Assembly: GCA_017420845.1 (NCBI GenBank)
Contig: JAFQOC010000340.1
Location: forward strand, 1-5,002
Direction of reading: 5' to 3'
Length of the DNA stretch: 5,002 bases
Source: Clostridia bacterium
GTDB taxonomy: Bacteria > Bacillota > Clostridia > Oscillospirales > CAG-272
Shown: piece after piece, positions 1 through 5,002 of the stretch
Position numbering within the stretch: the stretch's first letter is position 1
Layout: every line of letters begins with the position of its first letter
Program-made: the position numbers and the translations under genes
The notes under the pieces: generated by a model
Told to the model about the DNA's origin: nothing
Database searches by the model: none
Seen by the model: the letters and a program-made list of their open reading frames with translations, nothing else

Positions 1-24
1 GATAAACCCAAATTTGAAAATCCC
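1..24 (+). repeat. Left copy of a 24-base inverted repeat
   Basis: This sequence starts with GATAAA and contains the near-palindromic core CCAAATTTGAAA. It matches the minus strand of 4940-4963 at 22 of 24 positions, differing only at its 7th and 20th bases. It begins at the window edge, so it may extend further left. Its last six bases overlap the left arm of the operon terminator. No transposase or integrase is visible between the copies. It could be a dispersed intergenic repeat, a shared protein-binding site, or one end of a mobile unit; the sequence alone does not decide. Confidence 0.6.
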
Positions 25-44
25 GCCGCTTTCGCGGCGGGATT
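19..44 (-). terminator. Rho-independent terminator of the GntR-ABC operon
   Basis: On the minus strand this is a perfect 11-bp stem, AATCCCGCCGC pairing with GCGGCGGGATT, closed by a GAAA (GNRA-type) tetraloop. The transcript then reads TTTTC followed by AAATTT, so the U-tract is short but present. The stem begins 11 bases after the stop codon of the permease gene, the normal place for an intrinsic terminator. On the plus strand the hairpin is followed by TTCCATAAAA, with no T-run, so it works better for the minus-strand operon. Confidence 0.88.
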
Positions 45-55
45 CCATAAAAGGT

Positions 56-2284
56 TTACTTTTCGATGTGCAGGATCTCCTTCAGCTCCTCCAGCTCCTC
101 GGGGGTGAAGCGGAACACCCCGCGGAGATCCAGGCGGATGTTGGAGTATTTCCCGTCCTGATCGTCGCGCAGGTTCAGGTAGTAGGTATCCTCGGTGAGG
201 AAAAAGGATTCCTCCTTGGTGGACTGGGTAATGGCCACTGTCTTTTTGAGAAGCTCGGCGAAGCGAATATAGTCCTTGGCCTCCAGAATGAAGGTGGTGC
301 TCACGGAGCTCTTCTCACCGCCCGCGGACAGGCCCATGATGGTCACGGGGCCCTTCAGGCGGGGGAAGGCGGCGGCAAAGTCGGATTCGGCGGCGTCGTT
401 TGCGAACTGGGTCAAAACGCTCTCCACCGATCCGCCGTTGCCGCTGTACCCCGTGCTGTAGTCGTTGAAATCCATTTGGTTGGCACCCCACAGGTAGACC
501 ATAGCTTCGCGGGTCTTGGGCAGGGCGTCGGTGATGACGTACTCGTTGGTGAAGCGGCGGCCGCCCCCCTTGACCGTACCGTGAACACTGAGGATCAGCC
601 CCTCGCTGATGGCGGAGCCGTACTCCTCCTTGGCATCGTAGTAGTCCTCCCTGTTGCTATAGCTGTAGGTGTTCAGGGCGGGGGCCATGACGGTCAGCTT
701 CTGGGCGTCGGTGAGGGTCTCGAACTCGGCGCGGAAGATGTTCATGAGGGCACGTAGCTCGGTGGCATCACCCAGATGGATGTATGCCCGTTCCTCCCAG
801 GAGTAGCCCAGCTCAATTCCACCCGTCTGGATCTCGCTGTCCTCGGGGAGCAGGAACATGATCTGCTTCACCTCCTCCAGGGAGGCAAAGCGGTTCTGGA
901 GGCTCTCACGGGCCTGTTGACCCATGGCGATATAGCGGTGGAGGGTGCGGCCGCCCTTCAAACGGATGGTGACCCGCATACGGTCGTAGTACTCCTGATC
1001 GTAGCCCTCCGTGGGTATGCCTTCCCGCTCGTACTTCTGGGAGACGGCCAGGCGGTCGGTGACCAGCTTGACGATCTCGTCGTCACCCGTACGCAGGGTA
1101 TCGGACAGGCGGCCCTGGTAGGAGCTGCCCGTAAAGCCGTTGGAGTCCACCGACACCCATTTGACCTCGGAGGGGGTGACGGTCTCGTTGACCGCCACGG
1201 CGTAGTAGGCACCGAAGACCAGCAGAAAGGCCACGCAGGCTCCCGCCACGATGCCCAGACCGGGGAATATCTTCAGGAGGTTCTTAGGTCGCTTGGTGGT
1301 GATGAGCTCGTAGAGGAAGTAGACCAGCAGAACGCCCACCACCAGCACCAGCATGATGGCTCCCTCGGCGTCTCCCGTGACGAGGAGCAGGGGGATGAGG
1401 AGGGCGGGGAGGATGGTGAACAGGATACGGAACAGGGCTTGGGTCCTGACACCGGGGGCGGGATTGCCCGCCATTTCGGATTTGCGGCGGTTGTAGAGCA
1501 GTCCCGAGAAGGTAAAGACCGCTACGGCTACGCAAAGGGAATAGAGAATATTGGCGGGGGAGTAAAGGGTAGTGGCAGCGGCGGTGGGTTCAATCAGATA
1601 GGCGAAGATATTGATAGGCTGGAGCCACAGGGGGGAGAGGACCGAGGTGTCCCACATACCGTTGGTGTCGATGATAAAGAAGGTATCCATGCACCCCAGG
1701 AAGATGGCGCAGACCACCCGCACAAAGCCCGCGAAGAGGCAGAACAAAAGGGCGCAGGAGCCGGACGTTCCCGATACGGTAAGGGCCAGCATCATAAAGG
1801 ACGAGAACATAGCGGCGGCCAGCATGGAAACTCCCACGTAGGCAATCATGCCCCCGATATCCGCGGCGAGACGGGGGATCATGCCCCAGAGGATGCCCGC
1901 TACTAGTCCGCAGGCCATCTGGATGGCCCAGACGAATGCCAGGGCGGCGGTCACGAAGCTGACATAGACACAGGTACGGGTGTAGGGGATGGCGTGGAAG
2001 AAGTCGGATTCCTTACGGCTCTGCAGGAAGGAGAACAGGACCGCGAAGAACAGGGGAGCGAGAGCCACCATGACCCCCGCGGGGACACAGAGCAGGTGGG
2101 TCTCCATTTCGTAGACCTCGGTGCGGGTGAAGGAGCCCATCTCGATCCAGGTGACGGCGGGCACCAGAGCCGAGGCGGTCAGGGCGAGAATGGCCGAGCC
2201 GAGGCCCACCACGCGGAGGCGCTTGAGGGCCTCGAGGAAGAGGCGGAAATTGAAGAAACGGGTGTTCACAGAGTTATTTTTCAT
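56..2284 (-). CDS. ABC transporter permease with large C-terminal extracytoplasmic domain
   Basis: This is a 742-residue membrane protein and the probable transmembrane partner of the ATPase encoded just upstream. By eye there are nine hydrophobic segments, near residues 24-45, 63-88, 106-132, 142-170, 174-198, 243-264, 282-302, 306-327 and 340-363. The basic loops (90-104, 265-286, 328-338) all fall on one side. This fits a cytoplasmic N-terminus and places the soluble part, about residues 365-742, outside the membrane. The loop motif SFLQSRKESDFFHAIPYTR after the second segment resembles the SxKxxDFYHSLP-like motif I recall from Firmicutes ABC-2-type permeases; a DUF6449-like family is possible but unverified. 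The start is supported by AAAGGAGG ten bases upstream (2295-2302), which runs out of the ATPase stop codon. The early codons are AT-rich. The substrate is unknown; export or envelope-antibiotic defence is inferred from the YtrA-type context. Confidence 0.88.
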   Translation of the reverse strand: MKNNSVNTRFFNFRLFLEALKRLRVVGLGSAILALTASALVPAVTWIEMGSFTRTEVYEMETHLLCVPAGVMVALAPLFFAVLFSFLQSRKESDFFHAIPYTRTCVYVSFVTAALAFVWAIQMACGLVAGILWGMIPRLAADIGGMIAYVGVSMLAAAMFSSFMMLALTVSGTSGSCALLFCLFAGFVRVVCAIFLGCMDTFFIIDTNGMWDTSVLSPLWLQPINIFAYLIEPTAAATTLYSPANILYSLCVAVAVFTFSGLLYNRRKSEMAGNPAPGVRTQALFRILFTILPALLIPLLLVTGDAEGAIMLVLVVGVLLVYFLYELITTKRPKNLLKIFPGLGIVAGACVAFLLVFGAYYAVAVNETVTPSEVKWVSVDSNGFTGSSYQGRLSDTLRTGDDEIVKLVTDRLAVSQKYEREGIPTEGYDQEYYDRMRVTIRLKGGRTLHRYIAMGQQARESLQNRFASLEEVKQIMFLLPEDSEIQTGGIELGYSWEERAYIHLGDATELRALMNIFRAEFETLTDAQKLTVMAPALNTYSYSNREDYYDAKEEYGSAISEGLILSVHGTVKGGGRRFTNEYVITDALPKTREAMVYLWGANQMDFNDYSTGYSGNGGSVESVLTQFANDAAESDFAAAFPRLKGPVTIMGLSAGGEKSSVSTTFILEAKDYIRFAELLKKTVAITQSTKEESFFLTEDTYYLNLRDDQDGKYSNIRLDLRGVFRFTPEELEELKEILHIEK

Positions 2285-2300
2285 GGTATCGTCTCCTCCT

Positions 2301-3224
2301 TTACATGAGAATATCCTTGAACACGTACCCCAGCGCCTCCATCTCGTAGACGAAGACCTCCTCCAGATTCAGGGGAAGGATGTCCAGAAGCAGGGGATTC
2401 ATACAGCGGAGCTTTTCCTCGGTGGCCATGCGGTCGCCGCGGACGATGAAGGTGGCCACGCTGGCCACTTGGGTATAGGAGACGACGTTGATGCCCACCG
2501 CCTCGAATTTGGCCCTGTTGAAGGGCTCGGAGAAGGCGGTTTGCACCTTGAAAAGGGCGGTCTTGAGATTCTGGATATCCGACTCAAAGACGATACCGCC
2601 CTGATGGAGCAGGGCCAGCTGATCACAGGTGTCCTCCAGCTCGCGCAGGGAGTGGGAGGTGATGATGGTGGTGGTGCCTCGGTCCAGCACGTCGTTGTAG
2701 ATGACCTGCTTGACCAGACGGCGCATGACGGGGTCCAGGCCGTCGAAGGTCTCATCGAAAAAGAGGTAGTCGGGCATGGTGGACAGGGCCAGGATGGTGG
2801 CGGCCTGACGGCGCATACCCTTGGAGAAGGTGCCCAGGTTAGCTTCGGGATCCAGGCCGAAGGTCTCGGTGAGATTTTCAAATCGCTCGCGGTTGAACTT
2901 GCTGTACAGGGCGTTGTAGTAGGAGGCCATGCGCTTCATGTTGGTCTGGGGGAGGAAGTAGAGGTCGTCGGGGACGTAGAAGATCTTGTTCTTGGCCTCG
3001 GGATTCTCCCAGACGGGGAGGCCGTCGATCTCAATGCTTCCCTCATCGGGGCGGTAGACCCCCGAGAGCAAACGGAGGAAGGTGGATTTGCCCGCGCCGT
3101 TGGAGCCCACCAGCCCGTAGATGCAACCACCGGGAATGGTGCAGGACAGGTCGCTGACGGCGGTATGGGGTTTGGGTTGCCCCGCGGAGCGGAATATTTT
3201 GGTGACGTGCTGTGCTTGGATCAT
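2301..3224 (-). CDS. ABC transporter ATP-binding protein (YtrB/CcmA-like)
   Basis: This 307-residue nucleotide-binding subunit sits at the cytoplasmic face and hydrolyses ATP to drive the adjacent permease. Visible motifs are Walker A GSNGAGKST (residues 40-48, K46), a signature FSKGMRRQ (133-140) in place of canonical LSGGQ, Walker B YLFFDE (153-158, catalytic E158), D-loop GLDP (162-165) and switch histidine H191 in TSH. At the Q-loop the sequence is YVPDD (83-87), with no glutamine; this is common in CcmA-like exporters. About 90 residues follow the core, ending in the LEEVFVYEM motif (288-296) typical of drug and peptide exporters. Translation starts at ATG inside the ATGA overlap with the regulator stop codon. 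A strong AAGGAGGG (3233-3240) lies eight bases upstream, so the two genes are probably translationally coupled. The FSKGMRRQ form and the GntR neighbour resemble YtrB-type ATPases. The transported compound is not known. Confidence 0.95.
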   Translation of the reverse strand: MIQAQHVTKIFRSAGQPKPHTAVSDLSCTIPGGCIYGLVGSNGAGKSTFLRLLSGVYRPDEGSIEIDGLPVWENPEAKNKIFYVPDDLYFLPQTNMKRMASYYNALYSKFNRERFENLTETFGLDPEANLGTFSKGMRRQAATILALSTMPDYLFFDETFDGLDPVMRRLVKQVIYNDVLDRGTTTIITSHSLRELEDTCDQLALLHQGGIVFESDIQNLKTALFKVQTAFSEPFNRAKFEAVGINVVSYTQVASVATFIVRGDRMATEEKLRCMNPLLLDILPLNLEEVFVYEMEALGYVFKDILM

Positions 3225-3643
3225 GATTTTTTCCCTCCTTCAGGGGTGCTATGGTCGATGGACGGATTGCCTTTCCCCACCCGGGCGTAGACGGCGCAAA
3301 CCGTGGCAAGCACGTCCCCCTTGGGGACGTCGGCCAAGGCCAGGTCGGTCACCAGCTCCTCCAGCAGAGAAAGCTTTTGGGCGGCGGCCTTGCGGATACG
3401 TTCCTTGGCATCGGCGGCCACGTAGGTGCCGCTTCCGGGGGAGGGAACGATCACGCCGCGGCGGATGAGCTCGGCGTAGGATTTCTGGATGGTGTTGGGG
3501 TTGATGCCCAGGGTCACGGACAGCTCTCGGAGGGAGGGAAGGACGCTTCCTTCGGGATAGATTCCCATGAGGATATTTTTCTCCACCCCTTCGATGATCT
3601 GCTCGTAGACCGGCTTGCCGGATAATTTGTCGATCAGCAGCAT
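3221..3643 (-). CDS. GntR-family transcriptional regulator, YtrA subfamily
   Basis: This is a 140-residue DNA-binding protein, predicted repressor of its own operon. The N-terminal winged helix-turn-helix covers about residues 10-76: PVYEQIIEGV, then GSVLPSLREL, the recognition region LGINPNTIQKSYAEL, and the wing RGVIVPSPGSGTYV. Only about 60 residues follow, mostly helical. This is the short dimerisation tail of the YtrA subfamily rather than the large ligand domain of FadR or HutC types. The start at 3643 is chosen because AAAGGAG (3648-3654) lies four bases upstream and the GntR homology begins a few residues in. A longer in-frame start at 3808 would lie upstream of the promoter and adds nothing GntR-like. 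The gene is first in the operon and overlaps the ATPase start by ATGA. Its codons EGGKKS at the end double as the ATPase ribosome binding site. The inducing signal is not visible; cell-envelope antibiotics are the known cue for B. subtilis YtrA. Confidence 0.93.
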   Translation of the reverse strand: MLLIDKLSGKPVYEQIIEGVEKNILMGIYPEGSVLPSLRELSVTLGINPNTIQKSYAELIRRGVIVPSPGSGTYVAADAKERIRKAAAQKLSLLEELVTDLALADVPKGDVLATVCAVYARVGKGNPSIDHSTPEGGKKS

Positions 3644-3664
3644 GGTGCTCCTTTCTCGGCAGGG

Positions 3665-3692
3665 GCGGTTCACGGACGGGACCTGTGACCGC
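3665..3692 (-). other. Possible hairpin in the operon leader
   Basis: In the transcript GCGGTCAC (3685-3692) can pair with GTGAACCGC (3665-3673): eight base pairs with one bulged A and an 11-base loop. It ends about ten bases upstream of the regulator's ribosome binding site. The structure could modestly affect translation or stability. There is no U-run, so it is not an intrinsic terminator, and chance pairing in a GC-rich leader is a fair alternative. Confidence 0.3.
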
Positions 3693-3695
3693 TCC

Positions 3696-3722
3696 AACTG
3701 CACTATTGTGGGTAGTACACTT
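3696..3722 (-). promoter_or_regulatory. Putative operator for the GntR/YtrA-type regulator
   Basis: This is an imperfect palindrome with two 10-base arms around a 7-base spacer. On the minus strand the inner half-sites are TGTACTA and TAGTGCA (3699-3719, 6 of 7 symmetric), and the full arms match at 8 of 10 positions. It lies immediately downstream of the -10 box and covers the predicted transcription start near 3718, where a bound dimer would block RNA polymerase. The TGTACTA/TAGTACA type of half-site is what I recall for YtrA-type regulators. The element TACTAC recurs 11 bases away (3712-3717 and 3723-3728), about one helical turn. Assignment to this regulator is inferred from position and symmetry. 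Confidence 0.68.
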
Positions 3723-3724
3723 GT

Positions 3725-3753
3725 AGTATAGCATAGGCGGTAGGATTTGTCAA
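3725..3753 (-). promoter_or_regulatory. Sigma-A-type promoter of the GntR-ABC operon
   Basis: On the minus strand there is a perfect -35 box TTGACA (3748-3753), a 17-base spacer and a -10 box TATACT (3725-3730), one base away from consensus TATAAT. Transcription should start near 3718, giving a leader of about 75 bases before the regulator start codon. Such a near-consensus promoter would be strong if unblocked, which suits an operon held off by its own repressor. Confidence 0.92.
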
Positions 3754-3767
3754 GGGGGAGAAGCGAA

Positions 3768-3785
3768 TTTCTTTTTTGTTTTTTT
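3768..3785 (-). promoter_or_regulatory. A-rich tract, possible UP element
   Basis: On the minus strand this reads as seven A, a C, six A, a G and three A, at about -50 to -67 relative to the predicted start of transcription. A-tracts here can bind the alpha subunit C-terminal domain of RNA polymerase and strengthen a promoter. On the plus strand it is a T-run, but no hairpin lies just before it, so it is not a plus-strand terminator. Confidence 0.5.
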
Positions 3786-3811
3786 GTGGTCATGGGAGGG
3801 CAGAACATAAG

Positions 3812-3844
3812 AACACCGCCGCACCCGAGGGGTGCGGCGGTGTT
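3812..3844 (-). terminator. Terminator hairpin downstream of the lactate dehydrogenase gene
   Basis: This is a perfect 15-bp inverted repeat (3812-3826 with 3830-3844) around a 3-base loop, with a very GC-rich core. It starts 43 bases after the dehydrogenase stop codon and lies 58 bases upstream of the -35 box of the next operon, so it separates the two transcription units. The minus-strand sequence after the stem is CTTATGTTCTG, only moderately U-rich. Termination may therefore be incomplete, or the stem may mainly protect the 3' end. The plus strand has no T-run after the stem either. Confidence 0.72.
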
Positions 3845-3887
3845 GGCATTCAGGAAGGATCTTTGTCGGAGCTACGGCACCCGGGCA

Positions 3888-4922
3888 TCAGAAGCATTTC
3901 CCCGTCTTGCAATCCTCGGTATTCCCACCCCGGTAGCACAGCTCGTTGGGGCAGGATCCTGCGGTCAGCATATCCACAATGTTTTGTACGGTGGTCTCGG
4001 CAATGTTGGAGAGCGCTTCCTCGGTGAGGAAGGCCTGATGGGAGGTCACGATGACGTTGGGCATGGAAATGAGCCGCGCCAAGGTATCGTCCTCCAGAAT
4101 GTGCCCCGAGTTGTCCTCAAAGAAGAGATCCGACTCCTCCTCATAGACGTCCAGGCAGGCCGCCCCCACCTTGCGGGATTTGATCCCCGCCAAAAGGGCC
4201 TCGGCATCTACCAGCGCCCCGCGGGAGGTGTTGAGCAGGACTACGCCCTTCTTGCACTTGGATAGGGAGGTCTCGTCAATGATATGGTAGGTCTCCTCGG
4301 TCAGAGGGCAGTGAAGGGAAATGATATCACTCTCCGCGAACAGCTCGTCCGGCTCCACGTAGCGAATAGTATCCCCGTTATCCAATCCCTGTGCAGGGAA
4401 CTTGTCGTAGCACAGAACCTTCATGCCGAACCCGCGGCAGATGTCGATGAACACCCGACCGATGCGCCCCGTACCGATGACGCCCACGGTCTTGCCGTGG
4501 AGATCAAAGCCCGTCATGTTGTTGAGACTGAAATTGAAGTCGCGGGAGCGGATGTAGGCCTTGTGGATACGGCGGATGGAGGTCAGGAGCAGGGCCATGG
4601 TATGCTCGGCCACGGCGTAGGGGGAGTAGGCGGGGACTCTTACCACGTGGATGCGGCCGAAGGCGTGCTTCATGTCCACGTTGTTAAATCCCGCACAGCG
4701 CAGGGCAATAAGGGAGACCCCCAGCTCGCAGAGACGGTCGATAACGGCGGCGTTCACGGTATCGTTGACGAATACGCAGACACCGTCAAAGCCGTGAGCC
4801 AGCTCTACGGTATCCTCGTTGAGCTTGGCTTCAAAATACTTGAATTCCACCTCCTGCTCGCCGCCGAAGCGATCGAAGGAGGGCTTGTCGTAGTTCTTGG
4901 CGTCAAAAAATGCGATCTTCAT
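3888..4922 (-). CDS. ldhA: D-lactate dehydrogenase (NAD-dependent, LdhA type)
   Basis: This cytoplasmic enzyme reduces pyruvate to D-lactate with NADH, regenerating NAD+ in fermentation. It is a 344-residue D-2-hydroxyacid dehydrogenase. The substrate region has RCAGFNNVD (75-83) and VPAYSPYAVAEH (96-107). The Rossmann fold carries GTGRIG (150-155), with acidic D173 at the end of the second strand, favouring NAD over NADP. The catalytic set is R234 in NTSRG, E263 in DVYEEE and H295 in SHQAFLT. ESDLFFED (263-270) and CPNEL (324-328) are hallmarks of LdhA rather than of glycerate or phosphoglycerate dehydrogenases. E. coli LdhA ends just after CPNEL, but here 16 more residues follow, with cysteines at 329, 338 and 343. 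The start is supported by AAAGGA six bases upstream. The gene appears monocistronic, with a terminator downstream. I see no Rex-like site (TTGTTAA...TTAACAA) in the leader. Confidence 0.93.
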   Translation of the reverse strand: MKIAFFDAKNYDKPSFDRFGGEQEVEFKYFEAKLNEDTVELAHGFDGVCVFVNDTVNAAVIDRLCELGVSLIALRCAGFNNVDMKHAFGRIHVVRVPAYSPYAVAEHTMALLLTSIRRIHKAYIRSRDFNFSLNNMTGFDLHGKTVGVIGTGRIGRVFIDICRGFGMKVLCYDKFPAQGLDNGDTIRYVEPDELFAESDIISLHCPLTEETYHIIDETSLSKCKKGVVLLNTSRGALVDAEALLAGIKSRKVGAACLDVYEEESDLFFEDNSGHILEDDTLARLISMPNVIVTSHQAFLTEEALSNIAETTVQNIVDMLTAGSCPNELCYRGGNTEDCKTGKCF

Positions 4923-4939
4923 ATGGTTTCCTTTCTTTG

Positions 4940-4963
4940 GGGAGTTTCAAATTTGGATTTATC
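4940..4963 (-). repeat. Right copy of the 24-base inverted repeat
   Basis: On the minus strand this sequence starts GATAAATCC and continues AAATTTGAAA, matching the plus strand of 1-24 at 22 of 24 positions. It lies 17 bases upstream of the dehydrogenase start codon, between a possible promoter and the ribosome binding site. Because the copies face each other as an inverted pair, they would look like terminal inverted repeats of a roughly 5-kb unit, but no mobility gene supports that. The inner TCCAAATTTGAA is nearly palindromic, so a regulatory binding site is also possible. Confidence 0.6.
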
Positions 4964-4985
4964 GGTGCGTTGGGTTGCAGTTAAG
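4958..4985 (-). promoter_or_regulatory. Weak candidate promoter for the lactate dehydrogenase gene
   Basis: On the minus strand CTTAAC (4980-4985) or the overlapping TTAACT (4979-4984) could serve as a poor -35, and GATAAA (4958-4963) as a -10 with 4 of 6 consensus bases, at a spacing of 16 or 15 bases. The -10 candidate is the first six bases of the right-hand repeat. The match is weak, and the true promoter may lie beyond the window edge. I see nothing else in 4986-5002. Confidence 0.22.
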
Positions 4986-5002
4986 CGGGGTGCAGGGGCG
5001 GA

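Noticed and set aside
14..757. Plus-strand reading frame of 247 codons opposite the permease gene
   Set aside because: It lies antisense to a well-supported membrane protein gene, reads through the terminator hairpin and has no recognisable domain. It is a product of codon bias in the real gene.
776..1906. Plus-strand reading frame of 376 codons
   Set aside because: Antisense to the permease. The translation is a low-complexity run of Gly, His, Asp, Gln and Glu, typical of the reverse complement of a GC-rich gene.
2121..3290. Plus-strand reading frame of 389 codons spanning the ATPase gene
   Set aside because: It spans the ATPase gene, whose Walker A, signature, Walker B and H-loop motifs are intact on the minus strand. 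The plus-strand product has no family features.
3644..3808. N-terminal extension of the GntR regulator to an upstream ATG at 3808
   Set aside because: The extension would cover the promoter, operator and leader. The GntR fold begins just after the internal ATG at 3643, which has its own ribosome binding site.
3747..4265. Plus-strand reading frame of 172 codons across the intergenic region and the dehydrogenase 3' end
   Set aside because: It crosses the promoter A-tract and the terminator hairpin and runs antisense to conserved dehydrogenase motifs.
4923..5002. Rex or catabolite-repression operator upstream of the lactate dehydrogenase gene
   Set aside because: I looked for TTGTTAA...TTAACAA and cre-like palindromes and found none; only an isolated TTAAC is present. 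A site beyond the window edge cannot be excluded.
1..5002. CRISPR array, tRNA, rRNA or a known insertion sequence
   Set aside because: No regularly spaced repeats, cloverleaf-like sequence, rRNA signature or transposase reading frame was found on either strand.

Overview
The window looks like a chromosomal segment of a Gram-positive bacterium of the Clostridia, probably a gut-type lineage with moderately high GC. The evidence is strong AGGAGG-type ribosome binding sites, a GntR regulator of the short YtrA type driving an ABC transporter, and a fermentative D-lactate dehydrogenase. This assignment is inference from gene content and style; there is no rRNA or marker gene to place it more precisely. 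All four convincing genes lie on the minus strand, so transcription runs from high to low coordinates. Long plus-strand reading frames opposite them are antisense shadows.

Right part (about 3812-5002): a complete LdhA-type D-lactate dehydrogenase (3888-4922) with a leader reaching the window edge, followed by a strong 15-bp hairpin (3812-3844) that probably ends its transcript.

Middle and left part (19-3753): a three-gene operon. An excellent sigma-A-type promoter (TTGACA, 17-bp spacer, TATACT) with an A-rich upstream tract leads into an imperfect palindrome over the predicted start of transcription, the expected place for an autorepressor operator. The genes are a 140-residue GntR/YtrA-type regulator, a 307-residue ABC ATPase and a 742-residue membrane protein. 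The first two overlap by ATGA, and the third starts 16 bases after the second, with its ribosome binding site running out of the ATPase stop codon. A perfect 11-bp hairpin ends the operon. The likely logic is that the regulator represses its own operon until a signal, plausibly cell-envelope stress or an antimicrobial peptide, relieves it, and the ATPase and permease then act together in export or envelope defence. The substrate cannot be read from the sequence.

The most unusual points are (1) a 24-base sequence present once at each end of the window in inverted orientation, with 22 matches; (2) a permease whose predicted topology puts a soluble domain of about 375 residues outside the cell; and (3) a 16-residue cysteine-containing tail on the lactate dehydrogenase. 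Nothing here amounts to a clearly new multi-gene system; most of the window is ordinary.
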